Shown here: positions 16,689 through 25,277 of the stretch, one piece after another | How the letters are laid out: every line of letters begins with the position of its first letter | Numbering within the stretch: position 1 is the stretch's first letter | Assembly: GCA_038327655.1 (NCBI GenBank) | Contig: JBBQLG010000046.1 | Span: forward strand, 1-39,702 | DNA length: 39,702 nt | Origin: JBBQLG01 sp038327655 | GTDB taxonomy: Bacteria > Bacteroidota > Bacteroidia > Cytophagales > Spirosomataceae | Direction: 5' to 3' | Notes under the pieces: generated by a model | Told to the model about the DNA's origin: nothing | What the model saw: the letters and a program-made list of their open reading frames with translations, nothing else | The model's database searches: none | Made by a program: the position numbers and the translations under genes

Positions 16689-17033
16689 ATGCAAAAAAAC
16701 CTTGCCATCGTTTTTGGCGTATTGTTCGTTGTCTTTGCCGCCCTTCAGTACAACGACCCCGACCCACAAGTCTGGATTCCAATTTATGGGTTTGCCGCCG
16801 TTGCCTGCCTGATGGCGTATATGAACACCGGGCGACCGTGGTTCTTTGTCTTGATGGCGGTCATTTATTTGATAGCAGCCGCGTACCAGTGGCCCCCGGT
16901 TTTCCACGGCTTTGCATTCGGTGAGGGCATGCGCGACATGAACATCGAACTGGCCCGCGAATCGGGCGGATTAGTCATCTGCACCGTCGCGATGGGTGTT
17001 CTGGCGTGGCTAACGCGGAGCCGACTGGCCTAA
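16689..17033 (+). CDS. TMEM220-family small membrane protein
   Basis: 114 aa from the ATG at 16689 (MQKNLAIVFGVLFVVFAALQ); an earlier in-frame start would overlap the TPR stop region and begin with a non-membrane tail. Four predicted membrane segments: residues 4-19, about 27-44, about 50-66 and about 92-110. The motif FAALQYNDPDPQVWIPIYGF is typical of the transmembrane 220 family, whose function is unknown. It follows the TPR gene by 46 bp on the same strand and may share its transcript, which ends at the hairpin at 17095. Confidence 0.8.
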   Translation: MQKNLAIVFGVLFVVFAALQYNDPDPQVWIPIYGFAAVACLMAYMNTGRPWFFVLMAVIYLIAAAYQWPPVFHGFAFGEGMRDMNIELARESGGLVICTVAMGVLAWLTRSRLA

Positions 17034-17094
17034 ATGAAAGTAGTGCCGGGTTAGAGAATCGCACGGTCGACCTCCGCCGACACCACAATCCCTA

Positions 17095-17130
17095 ACACAA
17101 AAAGCCGGACGTGCGTCCGGCTTTTTGTGT
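17095..17130. terminator. Bidirectional rho-independent terminator
   Basis: Perfect 16-bp inverted repeat ACACAAAAAGCCGGAC / GTCCGGCTTTTTGTGT with a 4-nt loop. Each strand ends in TTTTT flanking a GC-rich stem, so it can stop transcription from the TMEM220 gene (+) and from the convergent ThuA fusion gene (-), whose stop lies 20 bp away. Confidence 0.92.
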
Positions 17131-17150
17131 GAATCAAGTAGACAGCGGTC

Positions 17151-20100
17151 TTATTTTCCCTGCCCGGTGCTGGTTCCGGCGTTGCCCGTGGAGGCCATTT
17201 GGCTCATGAACTGAACCCAGTTTACGGCAAACAGTGGCTTACCCTTGGCGTCTGGATTCACGAAAACGAAGTATAGTTTGTGCATCCCCTCGCCAGCCGG
17301 TTTCAGAGTGATCGTCAGCGGTGCCGTTGCGCCGGTTTTTACGTCGCCTTCGCCCAGCAACGGACCCGTTGGCGAGTCGGTTCGGATTTCGAGCTTGCCG
17401 CCAGCCGTGCGGGCCGGGTCGGAGTAGGTGCCTACGTTCAGGCTTTGAATACCCGTCAGGTCGATGTCGTTGAAATAAAAGTTGCTGCCCGGGTTCAGGC
17501 CAATGACCAGTTCACCAACGCCTTCGACTTTGTAGTTGAACACATCCTTGTGCCCGTCATTGGCACTGGCGTTCAGTTTAGCACTGCGCAGGGCTACGGA
17601 ACCCGAACTCGTGATGGGACCAATGGCACCATTACCCTTGTCGGTGTAGCTGGCCGAGAACACGTACGAACCGTCTTTCTGCTTGGGTGCCGTTACGTAG
17701 GTGCCTTTCAGCGGTTGCCGGTTGGCCATTTTATCGTCGGCCAGAGACAAAATATAACGGACCATGCTCACGGCGTCTTCTTTGGATACCTGTGGGTGCG
17801 CACTCATGGCCTGTTCACCCCAGACACCGCCCCCGCCTTTGATGATCTTGTCCGACAGTTTGCCTTCGATCATGAACGTGCCTTTGTATTTTTTGGCGAC
17901 GTCGATGTAGGCGGGTCCGATGGATTTTTTGTCGATGGCGTGGCAGGATTTGCAATCGCTCAGTTCCATCAGCCGCTTGCCGGTCGAGAAGCCGAGGTTA
18001 GCCTGGTGGCCCTGCGCCAGCACCGTTTTGTCGAAGCCTTCGAGGTAATTGACCGTCAGCATCACATCGTCGGGGTTAACGCCTTTGGCCAGCGTACCGT
18101 CTTCTTTATCGACTACATTCACGGCGTACTCGACGGGTTTGTTCGGAAAATAAAACGTCTTATTTCCCTTCACTGCTACCTCCACTTTCGGCGTGTCGTT
18201 GCCCACTTTAACGTCCAGCGTCTGCGTCGAAACATTGCCGCTGGCGTCGGTAACGGTCAGCATGGGGTGGTAGACACCCGGTTTCGTGTAGGTGAATGCG
18301 GCATTGGCCACTTTGCTTTTGGGAAGCCCTTTGCCGAAACTCCATTCGTAGGTCATCGCGTCGCCATCATAATCCATTGTGCCTTTGGTGTCAAATTTCA
18401 CCGCCAGTGGAGCCGCACCTACTAATTTATTGGCCGACGCAATGGCCACCGGACGCCGGTTGCCCGCCGTGTAAATGATCTGCGACAGAGCCGCATCGGA
18501 GTTCTGGGCGAACCAGTTCTGGCCGTATTCGAGGGTGTACAGCGAACCGTCGCTGGCAAACTGCATGTCGATGGTGTGCGAGAACTTGGTGCCGGGCATC
18601 AGTCGTTCCATTTTTACAAAGTCCCCGTTGGCCCCCATGGATACCGGGTTAATCCAGTCGCGCATCCAGTCATAGGCGAAAAACTTACCGTCGTAATAGC
18701 GGGGGAATTTCACGTTCGAGTCGGCGTAGTCATCGTAGTAATATACCGGCCCGGCCATCGCGTTCCGGCCACCTTTGCCCACAATGGCCCCGAATTCCGG
18801 CGAGTCAGCGTAAGGGTAAAAGATGAAGGCTTTCTGCGCGGGGGGCAGTTCGCGCAATCCCGTATTGTTGGGCGAATCGTTGATGGGGTGCATCGGGTCG
18901 AAGAGCGCACCGGTCGTGCTGTCGGCAAACGAACGGCTGTTGTACGGCCGGTTATCGGCCACGAACAGCGGCCAGCCAAAATAGCCCGCCTGCCGTGCCT
19001 GGTTCATTTCGTCGTAACCACGCGGCCCGAACTTCTCGCTGTTTTCACCGGCGTCGGGTCCTACTTCACCCCAGTACAGGAAACCCGTCCGCTGATCGAC
19101 CGAGATGCGGTAGGGGTTCCGGTTGCCCATCACGTAGATTTCAGCCCGTGCCTTATCCGTGCCTTTTGGGAACAGGTTACCGTCGGGAATGGTATAAGTA
19201 CCGTCGGGTTGCGGGGTGATGCGGAGAATTTTGCCGCGCAGGTCGTTGGTGTTACTCGACGTTTTGCGGGCATCCCGGCCACTGAATCCCGGCCGCTCGT
19301 CAATTGGCGCGAAGCCCTGCGAGAAAAACGGGTCGGTGTCGTCGCCGGCGGAGAGGTAAAGGTTTCCTTTTTTATCCCACGCAATCGAGCCGCCGGTATG
19401 GCAGCAACCCGTGCGTTTTACCGGCACCGTCAGCAAGACCTTTTCGGTACTGAGCAGCAGTGTATCGCGGACATCATCGTACACAAACCGCGAGAGGTGC
19501 TGGGCCGTATCGCCGGGGGCTTCGGGACGGGCGAGGGGGGAATAATAGGCGTAAATAAACTTATTTTGTTTGAAGTTCGGGTCGATGTTCAATCCCATCA
19601 GACCGTACTCAAACTTGGTATAAACGGGAAATCGGGCGACTACTTTCACCGCTTTCGTTTTCGGATCGTACAGTTTCAGTTCGCCCTTGCGCTGCGCGAA
19701 AAGTACTTTGCCGTTGTCTAAAACGGCCAGTTCGGTTGGCTCGTCTAATCCGGCCGTCAGGACTTTCTTCTCGAAACGGTTCTCTTCGGGAGCCACTTTG
19801 GTATAGTCCAGCTTGGTAGCCATCACCGATTGCAACCCGCCGAGGAGGTGTTTTGCAAAAACGGGGTTGGTAAATGTGGCGTCCTCGTGGCCGAAGTTGG
19901 TATAAAACGCCTTGCCGCCATCGAACGCATGGTACCACGACATCGGGTGGTTATCGCCCATGATGCCGTCTTTATACGTTTTTTCGTCGATTTTGACTAA
20001 TACGTTAATGTCAGGACTGACGTTTTTGAAGCTATAAAACTCATCACGTATGGGCCAGCGGTCGGGGAAACCCACCATCGACGGATGGTTTTTATTGACG

Positions 20101-20621
20101 GCATAAGCCTCACCGTTCTGCACGTTGGGGGTTGCGTGGTTTTTTATGCCGGGATGGTCCTCAAAATAGGCACCGGCTAACTTACCGTACCATGACCAGT
20201 CGTATTCGGTATCGGTTGCCGCGTGAATACCCACGTAGCCGCCACCCGACTGAATGTAGCGTTCAAAGGCCGTCTGCTGGGCGTCATTGAGTACGTTACC
20301 CGTAGTGCTCAGAAACACAACGGCCCCATACTGTTTCAGATTGGCATCAGTGAATTTAGTGCCATCCGTCGTGGTATCCACCGCAAAACCATTTTCGGCT
20401 CCCATCTGCATCAATGCCCGCTGACCAACTGGAATAGACTGATGATGATAACCGGCCGTTTTGGAAAACACCAGAATACGGGGTTGCCCGGTGCCCGGCT
20501 GCATGGCCGTCATGGCCGGTTTTGCGGTGGCTTTCGTCACCTGCTGTGCCCAGCCCGGCACCAGCATAGCCATACAGGCAGTCGCCAGCAGGGGCGTGGT
20601 AATTATCTTTCTCAGGTTCAT
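17151..20621 (-). CDS. ThuA / PQQ-type sugar dehydrogenase / PKD / cytochrome c / CBM6-like fusion protein
   Basis: 1156 aa with a signal peptide (1-26, ending PGWAQQ), so periplasmic. Domains in order: ThuA-like (about 47-270; ILVFSKTAGYHHQSIP, GGGYVGIHAATD); six-bladed glucose/sorbosone-dehydrogenase propeller (about 285-720; CCHTGGSIAWDKKGNLYLSAGDD, GNRNPYRISVD); PKD Ig-like domain (about 722-806; YEWSFGKG); cytochrome c with haem motif CKSCH at 890-894 and likely axial Met939; and a C-terminal carbohydrate-binding beta-sandwich (about 972-1138). The combination implies oxidation of a bound sugar or glycoside with electrons leaving through haem c. Such fusions are common in Bacteroidota, but substrates are mostly unproven. 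Monocistronic between two terminator or repeat hairpins. Confidence 0.92.
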   Translation of the reverse strand: MNLRKIITTPLLATACMAMLVPGWAQQVTKATAKPAMTAMQPGTGQPRILVFSKTAGYHHQSIPVGQRALMQMGAENGFAVDTTTDGTKFTDANLKQYGAVVFLSTTGNVLNDAQQTAFERYIQSGGGYVGIHAATDTEYDWSWYGKLAGAYFEDHPGIKNHATPNVQNGEAYAVNKNHPSMVGFPDRWPIRDEFYSFKNVSPDINVLVKIDEKTYKDGIMGDNHPMSWYHAFDGGKAFYTNFGHEDATFTNPVFAKHLLGGLQSVMATKLDYTKVAPEENRFEKKVLTAGLDEPTELAVLDNGKVLFAQRKGELKLYDPKTKAVKVVARFPVYTKFEYGLMGLNIDPNFKQNKFIYAYYSPLARPEAPGDTAQHLSRFVYDDVRDTLLLSTEKVLLTVPVKRTGCCHTGGSIAWDKKGNLYLSAGDDTDPFFSQGFAPIDERPGFSGRDARKTSSNTNDLRGKILRITPQPDGTYTIPDGNLFPKGTDKARAEIYVMGNRNPYRISVDQRTGFLYWGEVGPDAGENSEKFGPRGYDEMNQARQAGYFGWPLFVADNRPYNSRSFADSTTGALFDPMHPINDSPNNTGLRELPPAQKAFIFYPYADSPEFGAIVGKGGRNAMAGPVYYYDDYADSNVKFPRYYDGKFFAYDWMRDWINPVSMGANGDFVKMERLMPGTKFSHTIDMQFASDGSLYTLEYGQNWFAQNSDAALSQIIYTAGNRRPVAIASANKLVGAAPLAVKFDTKGTMDYDGDAMTYEWSFGKGLPKSKVANAAFTYTKPGVYHPMLTVTDASGNVSTQTLDVKVGNDTPKVEVAVKGNKTFYFPNKPVEYAVNVVDKEDGTLAKGVNPDDVMLTVNYLEGFDKTVLAQGHQANLGFSTGKRLMELSDCKSCHAIDKKSIGPAYIDVAKKYKGTFMIEGKLSDKIIKGGGGVWGEQAMSAHPQVSKEDAVSMVRYILSLADDKMANRQPLKGTYVTAPKQKDGSYVFSASYTDKGNGAIGPITSSGSVALRSAKLNASANDGHKDVFNYKVEGVGELVIGLNPGSNFYFNDIDLTGIQSLNVGTYSDPARTAGGKLEIRTDSPTGPLLGEGDVKTGATAPLTITLKPAGEGMHKLYFVFVNPDAKGKPLFAVNWVQFMSQMASTGNAGTSTGQGK

Positions 20622-20698
20622 AATTAGGGTTAATTAGACGCGGTTGAGCAAAAAAAACGTTGAATTATTCTGTTGCAGAGTTGATTCCATCTAAGAAA

Positions 20699-20706
20699 CA
20701 AAGCTA
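20699..20706 (-). promoter_or_regulatory. -7 promoter box of the ThuA fusion gene
   Basis: On the minus strand TAGCTTTG matches TAnnTTTG, 77 nt before the ATG at 20621; a TTG about 23 nt upstream is a weak -33 candidate. The resulting leader of about 70 nt shows no obvious structure. Confidence 0.45.
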
Positions 20707-20801
20707 CGCAAAAAGTGGACAGGCTGGTACAATTCCGCTGTTTTTCACGCTGATACGTTTATGAGTTGAGCCGCTCGCCCGTGTCAGCATGGCGACGGGT
20801 T

Positions 20802-20833
20802 TATCCACCCACGGCTGAAGCCGTGGGTGGATA
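20802..20833. repeat. Perfect 15-bp inverted repeat, REP-like or terminator
   Basis: TATCCACCCACGGCT and AGCCGTGGGTGGATA flank a 2-nt centre. It lies 11 bp after the end of the esterase gene (minus strand) but is followed by AACCCG rather than a T-tract. A dispersed palindromic repeat that may also stabilise or end the upstream operon transcript is the better reading. Confidence 0.75.
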
Positions 20834-20843
20834 GCACAGACAA

Positions 20844-21572
20844 TCAAAGGTAAAGCGGGACCATTTTCTGCCAGAATTCGGCCCGGTGGGCGCGACCATC
20901 CCAGATGTACACCGCATTGGCGACCGCTTTAGCCCATAAAGCGTTGCTCAGGGCCTGCGTACTACCCAGAAACGGGTCCTCGGCACCAATAGCCATCACA
21001 ATTTCCATCCGACGCCAGTTGTTCAGAATGGTGTCGTCGTGCAGATTGGGCACAAAATGGTTGGGCGTGTGGTAATAAATGTCTTCGTTGTAGAAATCCT
21101 CGAACAGACCCCGAAATTCAGCCACGGGCATCGACAGGTCGTACCGGCCGCTGAGGGCTACGATTTTACCGAACCATTGCGGGTGCCGCAGGGCAATGTT
21201 TATGGCATGGAACGCCCCAAAACTACAGCCGTGGGCAATCATAAACGGCTGGGGGTTCAGCAGGCGGCTGAGCGGCAGCACCTCCTCCAGCACATACGTT
21301 TCGTACTGAATATGCCGCTGAATGCGCTCGTGGGGCGGTTTGGTTTTGGAGTACAGACTTTCACCATCAACACTATCCACGCAGAATAACTGAATATGAC
21401 CGGCTTCGAGCTTATCGGTCAGGGACTCGACCAGACCCAGTTCTTCATACTCAAAAAATCGCCCGAATCGGGTCGGAAAAACCAGCACTCTGGCGCCGGC
21501 ATGGCCGAAAACCAGCAGTTCCATTTCACGGTTCAGGTTCGGACTGAACCAATGGTGGTAATCGCGATGCAT
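20844..21572 (-). CDS. Esterase of the alpha/beta-hydrolase fold
   Basis: 242 aa from the ATG at 21572 (MHRDYHHWFSPNLNREMELL), preferred to a start at 21692 that would overlap the previous gene. The nucleophile elbow HGCSFGAFHA (Ser117), with Asp199 in GAEDPFLGS and His229 in DGRAHRAEFW, forms a plausible triad. It belongs to the putative esterase (EstA/Esterase D-like, PF00756) group. No signal peptide, hence cytosolic. Third gene of an apparent operon with the SGNH hydrolase (52 bp upstream) and the molybdopterin enzyme; two different esterase folds side by side suggest deacylation of a common substrate. Confidence 0.85.
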   Translation of the reverse strand: MHRDYHHWFSPNLNREMELLVFGHAGARVLVFPTRFGRFFEYEELGLVESLTDKLEAGHIQLFCVDSVDGESLYSKTKPPHERIQRHIQYETYVLEEVLPLSRLLNPQPFMIAHGCSFGAFHAINIALRHPQWFGKIVALSGRYDLSMPVAEFRGLFEDFYNEDIYYHTPNHFVPNLHDDTILNNWRRMEIVMAIGAEDPFLGSTQALSNALWAKAVANAVYIWDGRAHRAEFWQKMVPLYL

Positions 21573-21624
21573 ACGTAGCGGAGCAGGTACGGGCGAAATT
21601 GGGCTTTTTTCGGCAGAACTGGCC

Positions 21625-22239
21625 TTAGTCGCGTTTAACCAAATTGTTAACCGCAGGCAAATGCGGTAGCAACGTTTGCTTCCAGATGGCATAACCGGCG
21701 GGCGTCAGGTGCAAACCGTCCGGCTCGAAATAGGCCCGACGCGGTGCTCCTTTCTCGTCTAAGAGCGGACTGGCCATATCAATATACTGCGTATGGGGCC
21801 GCCGGGTGATCTCCTCCTGAATAAGCTGGTTGGTACGCCGAATCTGTTCGCGCAGGTTCCACCGGGCCACGCTGGTTTTAATGGCCAGGAATGTCATGGG
21901 CACGTCCGGGAAATGATGCCGCAGTTTTTCCATAAACTCGCAGAAAAACAGGCAGACTTCTTCGGGGTAGCGGCCATCGCCGAGGTCATTATCACCCGCG
22001 TAAAAAACCAGTGATGCCGGGTTCGCCGGTACAATCAGCCGCTCGAAAAACCACGTACACGATGCCAGTGTGGAACCGCCGAAGCCCAAGTTTACGGTGT
22101 TGATATCAGGAAAATCGTTGGCCAAGGTAGTCCACAGCCGGATGGAGGAACTACCGTAAAATACCGCGCGGTCATCGGCCGGGGGCAGGGACTGAATCTT
22201 TTGTTCAAGTAAGCGTACTTCGTCTTCGTACCAGGTCAT
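21625..22239 (-). CDS. SGNH/GDSL-family hydrolase
   Basis: 204 aa from the ATG at 22239. Block I is FYGSSSIRLW (nucleophile in the GSSS turn, residues 29-32), block II NLGFGGSTL, block III AGDND (Asn84), block V EPDGLHLTPAGY (Asp174, His177). All SGNH residues are present, so it should be an active esterase, lipase or carbohydrate deacetylase. No signal peptide. The start lies 16 bp after the stop of the molybdopterin oxidoreductase, indicating co-transcription. The in-frame extension to 22335 would overlap that gene and is rejected. Confidence 0.88.
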   Translation of the reverse strand: MTWYEDEVRLLEQKIQSLPPADDRAVFYGSSSIRLWTTLANDFPDINTVNLGFGGSTLASCTWFFERLIVPANPASLVFYAGDNDLGDGRYPEEVCLFFCEFMEKLRHHFPDVPMTFLAIKTSVARWNLREQIRRTNQLIQEEITRRPHTQYIDMASPLLDEKGAPRRAYFEPDGLHLTPAGYAIWKQTLLPHLPAVNNLVKRD

Positions 22240-22255
22240 GTATCGTAAAAGGCAA

Positions 22256-24412
22256 TTAATGTAAAATTGTTTCCGCCGGGAGGAACGCATAAGCCGGTAC
22301 TTCCACCCAAACGGGTACGCCCGATAACACGGCATTGCCCGTCAGTTCATCCATTTTAGTTTCGTCGGTGAGGTCGTTGATGCTCACCCCGGCGTGTTGC
22401 TGCGCCACATCTAAGCGAATCCCCGGCCGGTTGTGGCCGTAGCCGTGCGGCATACAAACAACGCCCGGCATCAGATCGTTTGTCACCTCGACCGGTAATT
22501 CCACCTGCCCCACCCGCGACCGTACCCGCACGACATCGCCCGTGCCAATGCCCAGTGCACCGGCATCGGCCGGATTTATCTGGAGCGTACAGCGATTGCG
22601 CCCCTTTACCAATCGGTGAGCGTTGTGCATCCACGAGTTGTTGTCGCGCAGATGCCGTCGACTGATAAGCAGTAATTGCCCATCGGCAACCGGAGCCGCA
22701 CTAAGGGCCTGCCGCACCCGGTCGAGGTCTGCCAAAAAGGGGGCCGGAACGAGATTGATGCGCTGGTTTGCCGTCGTCAGCCGGTCGGGTAGCTGTGGCT
22801 GCAACGGTCCCAGATCAATGCCGTGCGGGTGGTCACGCAGTGTATCGAGCGACAGCCCGTGGCTTTGACCGTATGGACCGTAGCGCAAACCCCTATCTAC
22901 TTTGGTTTCGGGGTTGACTAATGTCGGAGCCGTTTTTGGATCGAAATTGTTGTTTTCCAGACGCAGGCGCAGTTCCTCAAAGATTTCCCAATCGTAGCGG
23001 GCGTCGGGTCCCTTAGCGAACAGCGGCTCGGAATAACGCGTCGTGTTGCGGATGGCTAAAGCGTGAAACGTCAGGTCGTAGTGGGCTACTTCCAGACCCG
23101 TGGCCGGGGGCAGAATGTAATCGGCGTGGCGGGTGGTTTCGTTCAGGAAAATATCGACCGACACCATAAAATCGAGGCTGTCCAGAGCGTCGTCTAACTG
23201 ACCACCGTTGGGCGTGGAGAGCACCGGATTGCCGCAACTCGTCACCATCGCCCGAATTTTACCGGCCCCGTCCGTCTGAATTTCTTCGGCTAAGCACGAT
23301 ACCGGCAGTTCACCCATAAACTCGGGCCGGTTGCTGACCCGGCTCCGAAACCGGTCATAGCGGGTGTATGGTTTGGGTTTACCGCCCCCGCCCAGCACGT
23401 CGATGGCGGGCGAGGTAAACATCATACCACCGGGCTGATCGAGGTGCCCCGTCAGGATGTTGATGACACTAATGAGCCACAGACAGAGGCCGCCAAATTC
23501 CTGCACCGACACGCCGACCCGACCATAGAGCGCGGCCCGTTCGGCTGCGGCCAGTTCCAGAGCCAGTCGCCGAATTACGGCCGGGTCCATGCCGGTGATG
23601 GAAGCTGCCTTTTCGGGCGTAAAGTCCGCAACGGCAGCACGCAGGGTATCGAATCCATCCGTAAACCCAGCCAGTCGACCCGGATTAACCCGGCCTTCGG
23701 CGAACAGCACATGGACCATTGCCAGCAGCAAAAACACGTCGGTGCCGGGGCGGATAAAATGATGTTCGTCGGCGCGGTTGGCCGTTTCAGTTCGGCGCGG
23801 GTCGATCACGACCACTTTCCCGCCACGTTGCTGGATAGCGCGGAGCCGGTTGGCTACGTCGGGCGCGGTCATAATGCTGCCGTTGCTCACGATGGGATTA
23901 CCGCCAATGATGAGCCAGTAATCGGTTCGGTCAAGGTCGGGTACGGGCATTAGCAACGGGTGGCCAAAGAGTTGCCAGGCCGCGAAATGGTGCGGAAACT
24001 GATCGACAGACGAAGCCGAAAACAGCGTATGGGTACCGATGGCTTTCACGAAGCCCGGCGCGGCCAAAAACGTACCGGAGTTGTGTACAGACGGGTTTCC
24101 GGCGTAGAAGCCAATGGCATTGGGGCCGTGTGCCGCCCGGATTTGCCGCAACCGGTCGGCCACTTCATCAAACGCCTGTTGCCAGCTAATTTCGTCCCAG
24201 CCCGTCGCGGTGCGTTTCAGGGGTGTTTTGAGCCGGTTGGGGTCTTCGTAAATGTCTTTCAGGCCCACCGCTTTGGGGCAGATATGGCCCCGGCTGAACG
24301 GGTCCTGCTTATCGCCCTGAATGCTGAGCACCACCCCGTCGGCATGAGTGATTTCGAGACCGCAGATGGCTTCGCACAGGTTACAGGCTCGGAAATGGGT
24401 CTGGACAGGCAT
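22256..24412 (-). CDS. Molybdopterin-dependent oxidoreductase with one [4Fe-4S] cluster
   Basis: 718 aa from the ATG at 24412. N-terminal cluster ligands Cys10, Cys13, Cys17 and Cys45 (RACNLCEAICG ... RGHICPKAVG), then the molybdopterin oxidoreductase core (PF00384; WLIIGGNPIVSNGS, VVVIDPRRTETANRAD, HHFIRPGTDVFLLLAM) and a C-terminal molydopterin-dinucleotide-binding domain (about 600-715; VRVRSRVGQVELPVEVT, MPHGYGHNRPG). This is the single-subunit, soluble type of the DMSO reductase superfamily, like assimilatory nitrate reductase or formate dehydrogenase-like proteins. There is no Tat signal, so it is cytosolic. No electron-transfer partner is adjacent; it heads an operon with two hydrolases. 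Substrate unknown. Confidence 0.9.
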   Translation of the reverse strand: MPVQTHFRACNLCEAICGLEITHADGVVLSIQGDKQDPFSRGHICPKAVGLKDIYEDPNRLKTPLKRTATGWDEISWQQAFDEVADRLRQIRAAHGPNAIGFYAGNPSVHNSGTFLAAPGFVKAIGTHTLFSASSVDQFPHHFAAWQLFGHPLLMPVPDLDRTDYWLIIGGNPIVSNGSIMTAPDVANRLRAIQQRGGKVVVIDPRRTETANRADEHHFIRPGTDVFLLLAMVHVLFAEGRVNPGRLAGFTDGFDTLRAAVADFTPEKAASITGMDPAVIRRLALELAAAERAALYGRVGVSVQEFGGLCLWLISVINILTGHLDQPGGMMFTSPAIDVLGGGGKPKPYTRYDRFRSRVSNRPEFMGELPVSCLAEEIQTDGAGKIRAMVTSCGNPVLSTPNGGQLDDALDSLDFMVSVDIFLNETTRHADYILPPATGLEVAHYDLTFHALAIRNTTRYSEPLFAKGPDARYDWEIFEELRLRLENNNFDPKTAPTLVNPETKVDRGLRYGPYGQSHGLSLDTLRDHPHGIDLGPLQPQLPDRLTTANQRINLVPAPFLADLDRVRQALSAAPVADGQLLLISRRHLRDNNSWMHNAHRLVKGRNRCTLQINPADAGALGIGTGDVVRVRSRVGQVELPVEVTNDLMPGVVCMPHGYGHNRPGIRLDVAQQHAGVSINDLTDETKMDELTGNAVLSGVPVWVEVPAYAFLPAETILH

Positions 24413-24448
24413 GGAATTTAGAAGTTGGCAAACTGGGCAGACAAGATA

Positions 24449-24456
24449 CAAAAATA
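24449..24456 (-). promoter_or_regulatory. -7 promoter box of the molybdopterin operon
   Basis: On the minus strand TATTTTTG matches TAnnTTTG and ends 36 nt before the ATG at 24412. No clear -33 element. It suggests the operon is transcribed separately from the SRA cassette, which ends 45 bp upstream at 24501. Confidence 0.5.
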
Positions 24457-24500
24457 TCGGCTTGTGACAGCGGGAGCGTCATGGAGAAGACCGGGCAGAT

Positions 24501-24953
24501 TTATGGCTTGATTAGCCGGAAATACCAGACTACAAAGCCGGACCTGCCCGTCGCGGGCCAGTACGATGCCACATTGAACAGACCATCATAGCGGTAGCCA
24601 TGCTCCGGTGCGAACGGATTTTTTTGATTGGCACCACGTACCAACCGGACGGGCAAATCATGTTTATGGTTGAGGGCCAGGGCCAGGTTTTTCCCGTCGA
24701 GTTGCTGATCGGCTACCTGCATCCCTGTTTTGTAGCTGCGACCACCGTTTCCGGCGTAAATAATGGTGTGGCCGTAATCTTCATCGTCTTCGTAGCCGCC
24801 CGACAGGATAACGGAGTCGGCCCCTTCCGTTGCCCTCCCGCTCACGCCCGCCCGGATGGGTCGGTGAACGCCGTATTTCGAGAGAAACAGCCGGTTTTCA
24901 AACTCGCTCCCCTCCGGTATGCCGGGTATTTCTCCGAAGACGCGGGTTGTCAT
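24501..24953 (-). CDS. Stand-alone SRA-YDG domain protein (modified-cytosine reader fold)
   Basis: 150 aa, entirely one SRA-YDG domain: FGEIPGIPEGSEF at 6-18, GVHRP at 29-33, ADSVILSGGYEDDEDYG at 45-61, DQQLDGKNLALALN, RYDG at 121-124, and YWPATGRSGFVVWYFRL to the end. The match to UHRF1-type SRA domains runs over the full length. SRA domains flip 5-methyl- or 5-hydroxymethylcytosine out of DNA. In bacteria they are normally fused to an HNH nuclease that cuts modified DNA. Here the frame stops right after the domain, and no HNH motif follows in 24413-24500. The ATG overlaps the stop of the XRE antitoxin (ATGA, 24950-24953), so the gene is translationally coupled as third member of a TA operon. 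Confidence 0.9.
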   Translation of the reverse strand: MTTRVFGEIPGIPEGSEFENRLFLSKYGVHRPIRAGVSGRATEGADSVILSGGYEDDEDYGHTIIYAGNGGRSYKTGMQVADQQLDGKNLALALNHKHDLPVRLVRGANQKNPFAPEHGYRYDGLFNVASYWPATGRSGFVVWYFRLIKP

Positions 24954-25273
24954 GTAAGACTTAACTCTTCAGATGCCAACTGCACTTTGAAGCTGACAGT
25001 GGTCTGTAGTGCTTTGAACACTTTCAGGATAGTTGCTACCGTTACGTTGCTGGCATTTCGCTCTAATTTAGAAATCTGAGCTTTTTGTACGCCCACCAAT
25101 GCTCCCAGTTGCTCCTGTGTTAAATTTCGCTCCTGACGGACTGTCTTAATCATCTCGCCCAGCAGTTCGAGTTTAAGATCAAATTCGTATTGATCGCGGG
25201 CCTGAGTACCAGCTTCGCCAATCAATTCATCTTTTACCCGATCAAACGAGTAAGTGGCTATCTTCCTTGTCAT
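24950..25273 (-). CDS. higA: XRE-family HTH antitoxin, HigA-like
   Basis: 107 aa from the ATG at 25273, 4 nt after the toxin stop; a TTG start at 25291 would overlap the toxin. The N-terminal half is charged (IATYSFDRVKDELIG). The central HTH_3 domain runs LLGEMIKTVRQERNLTQEQL, then GALVGVQKAQISKLERN with recognition helix QKAQISKLE, and IATILKVFKALQ-like residues close the fold. The gene order toxin then antitoxin is the HigBA arrangement. HigA neutralises HigB and represses its own promoter through the HTH. A small inverted repeat in the promoter (25648-25665) is a candidate operator. Confidence 0.88.
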   Translation of the reverse strand: MTRKIATYSFDRVKDELIGEAGTQARDQYEFDLKLELLGEMIKTVRQERNLTQEQLGALVGVQKAQISKLERNASNVTVATILKVFKALQTTVSFKVQLASEELSLT

Positions 25274-25277
25274 AACT

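Noticed and set aside
17280..19721. Two 381-codon plus-strand frames
   Set aside because: Both are antisense to the well-supported ThuA fusion gene and lack any domain.
20802..20833. Canonical terminator for the esterase operon
   Set aside because: The stem is perfect, but no T-tract follows on the minus strand, so it is listed as a palindromic repeat.
24413..24500. Remnant of an HNH nuclease after the SRA domain
   Set aside because: Translation of the stretch beyond the SRA stop shows no HNH-like His/Asn motif; it holds a promoter box for the next gene.
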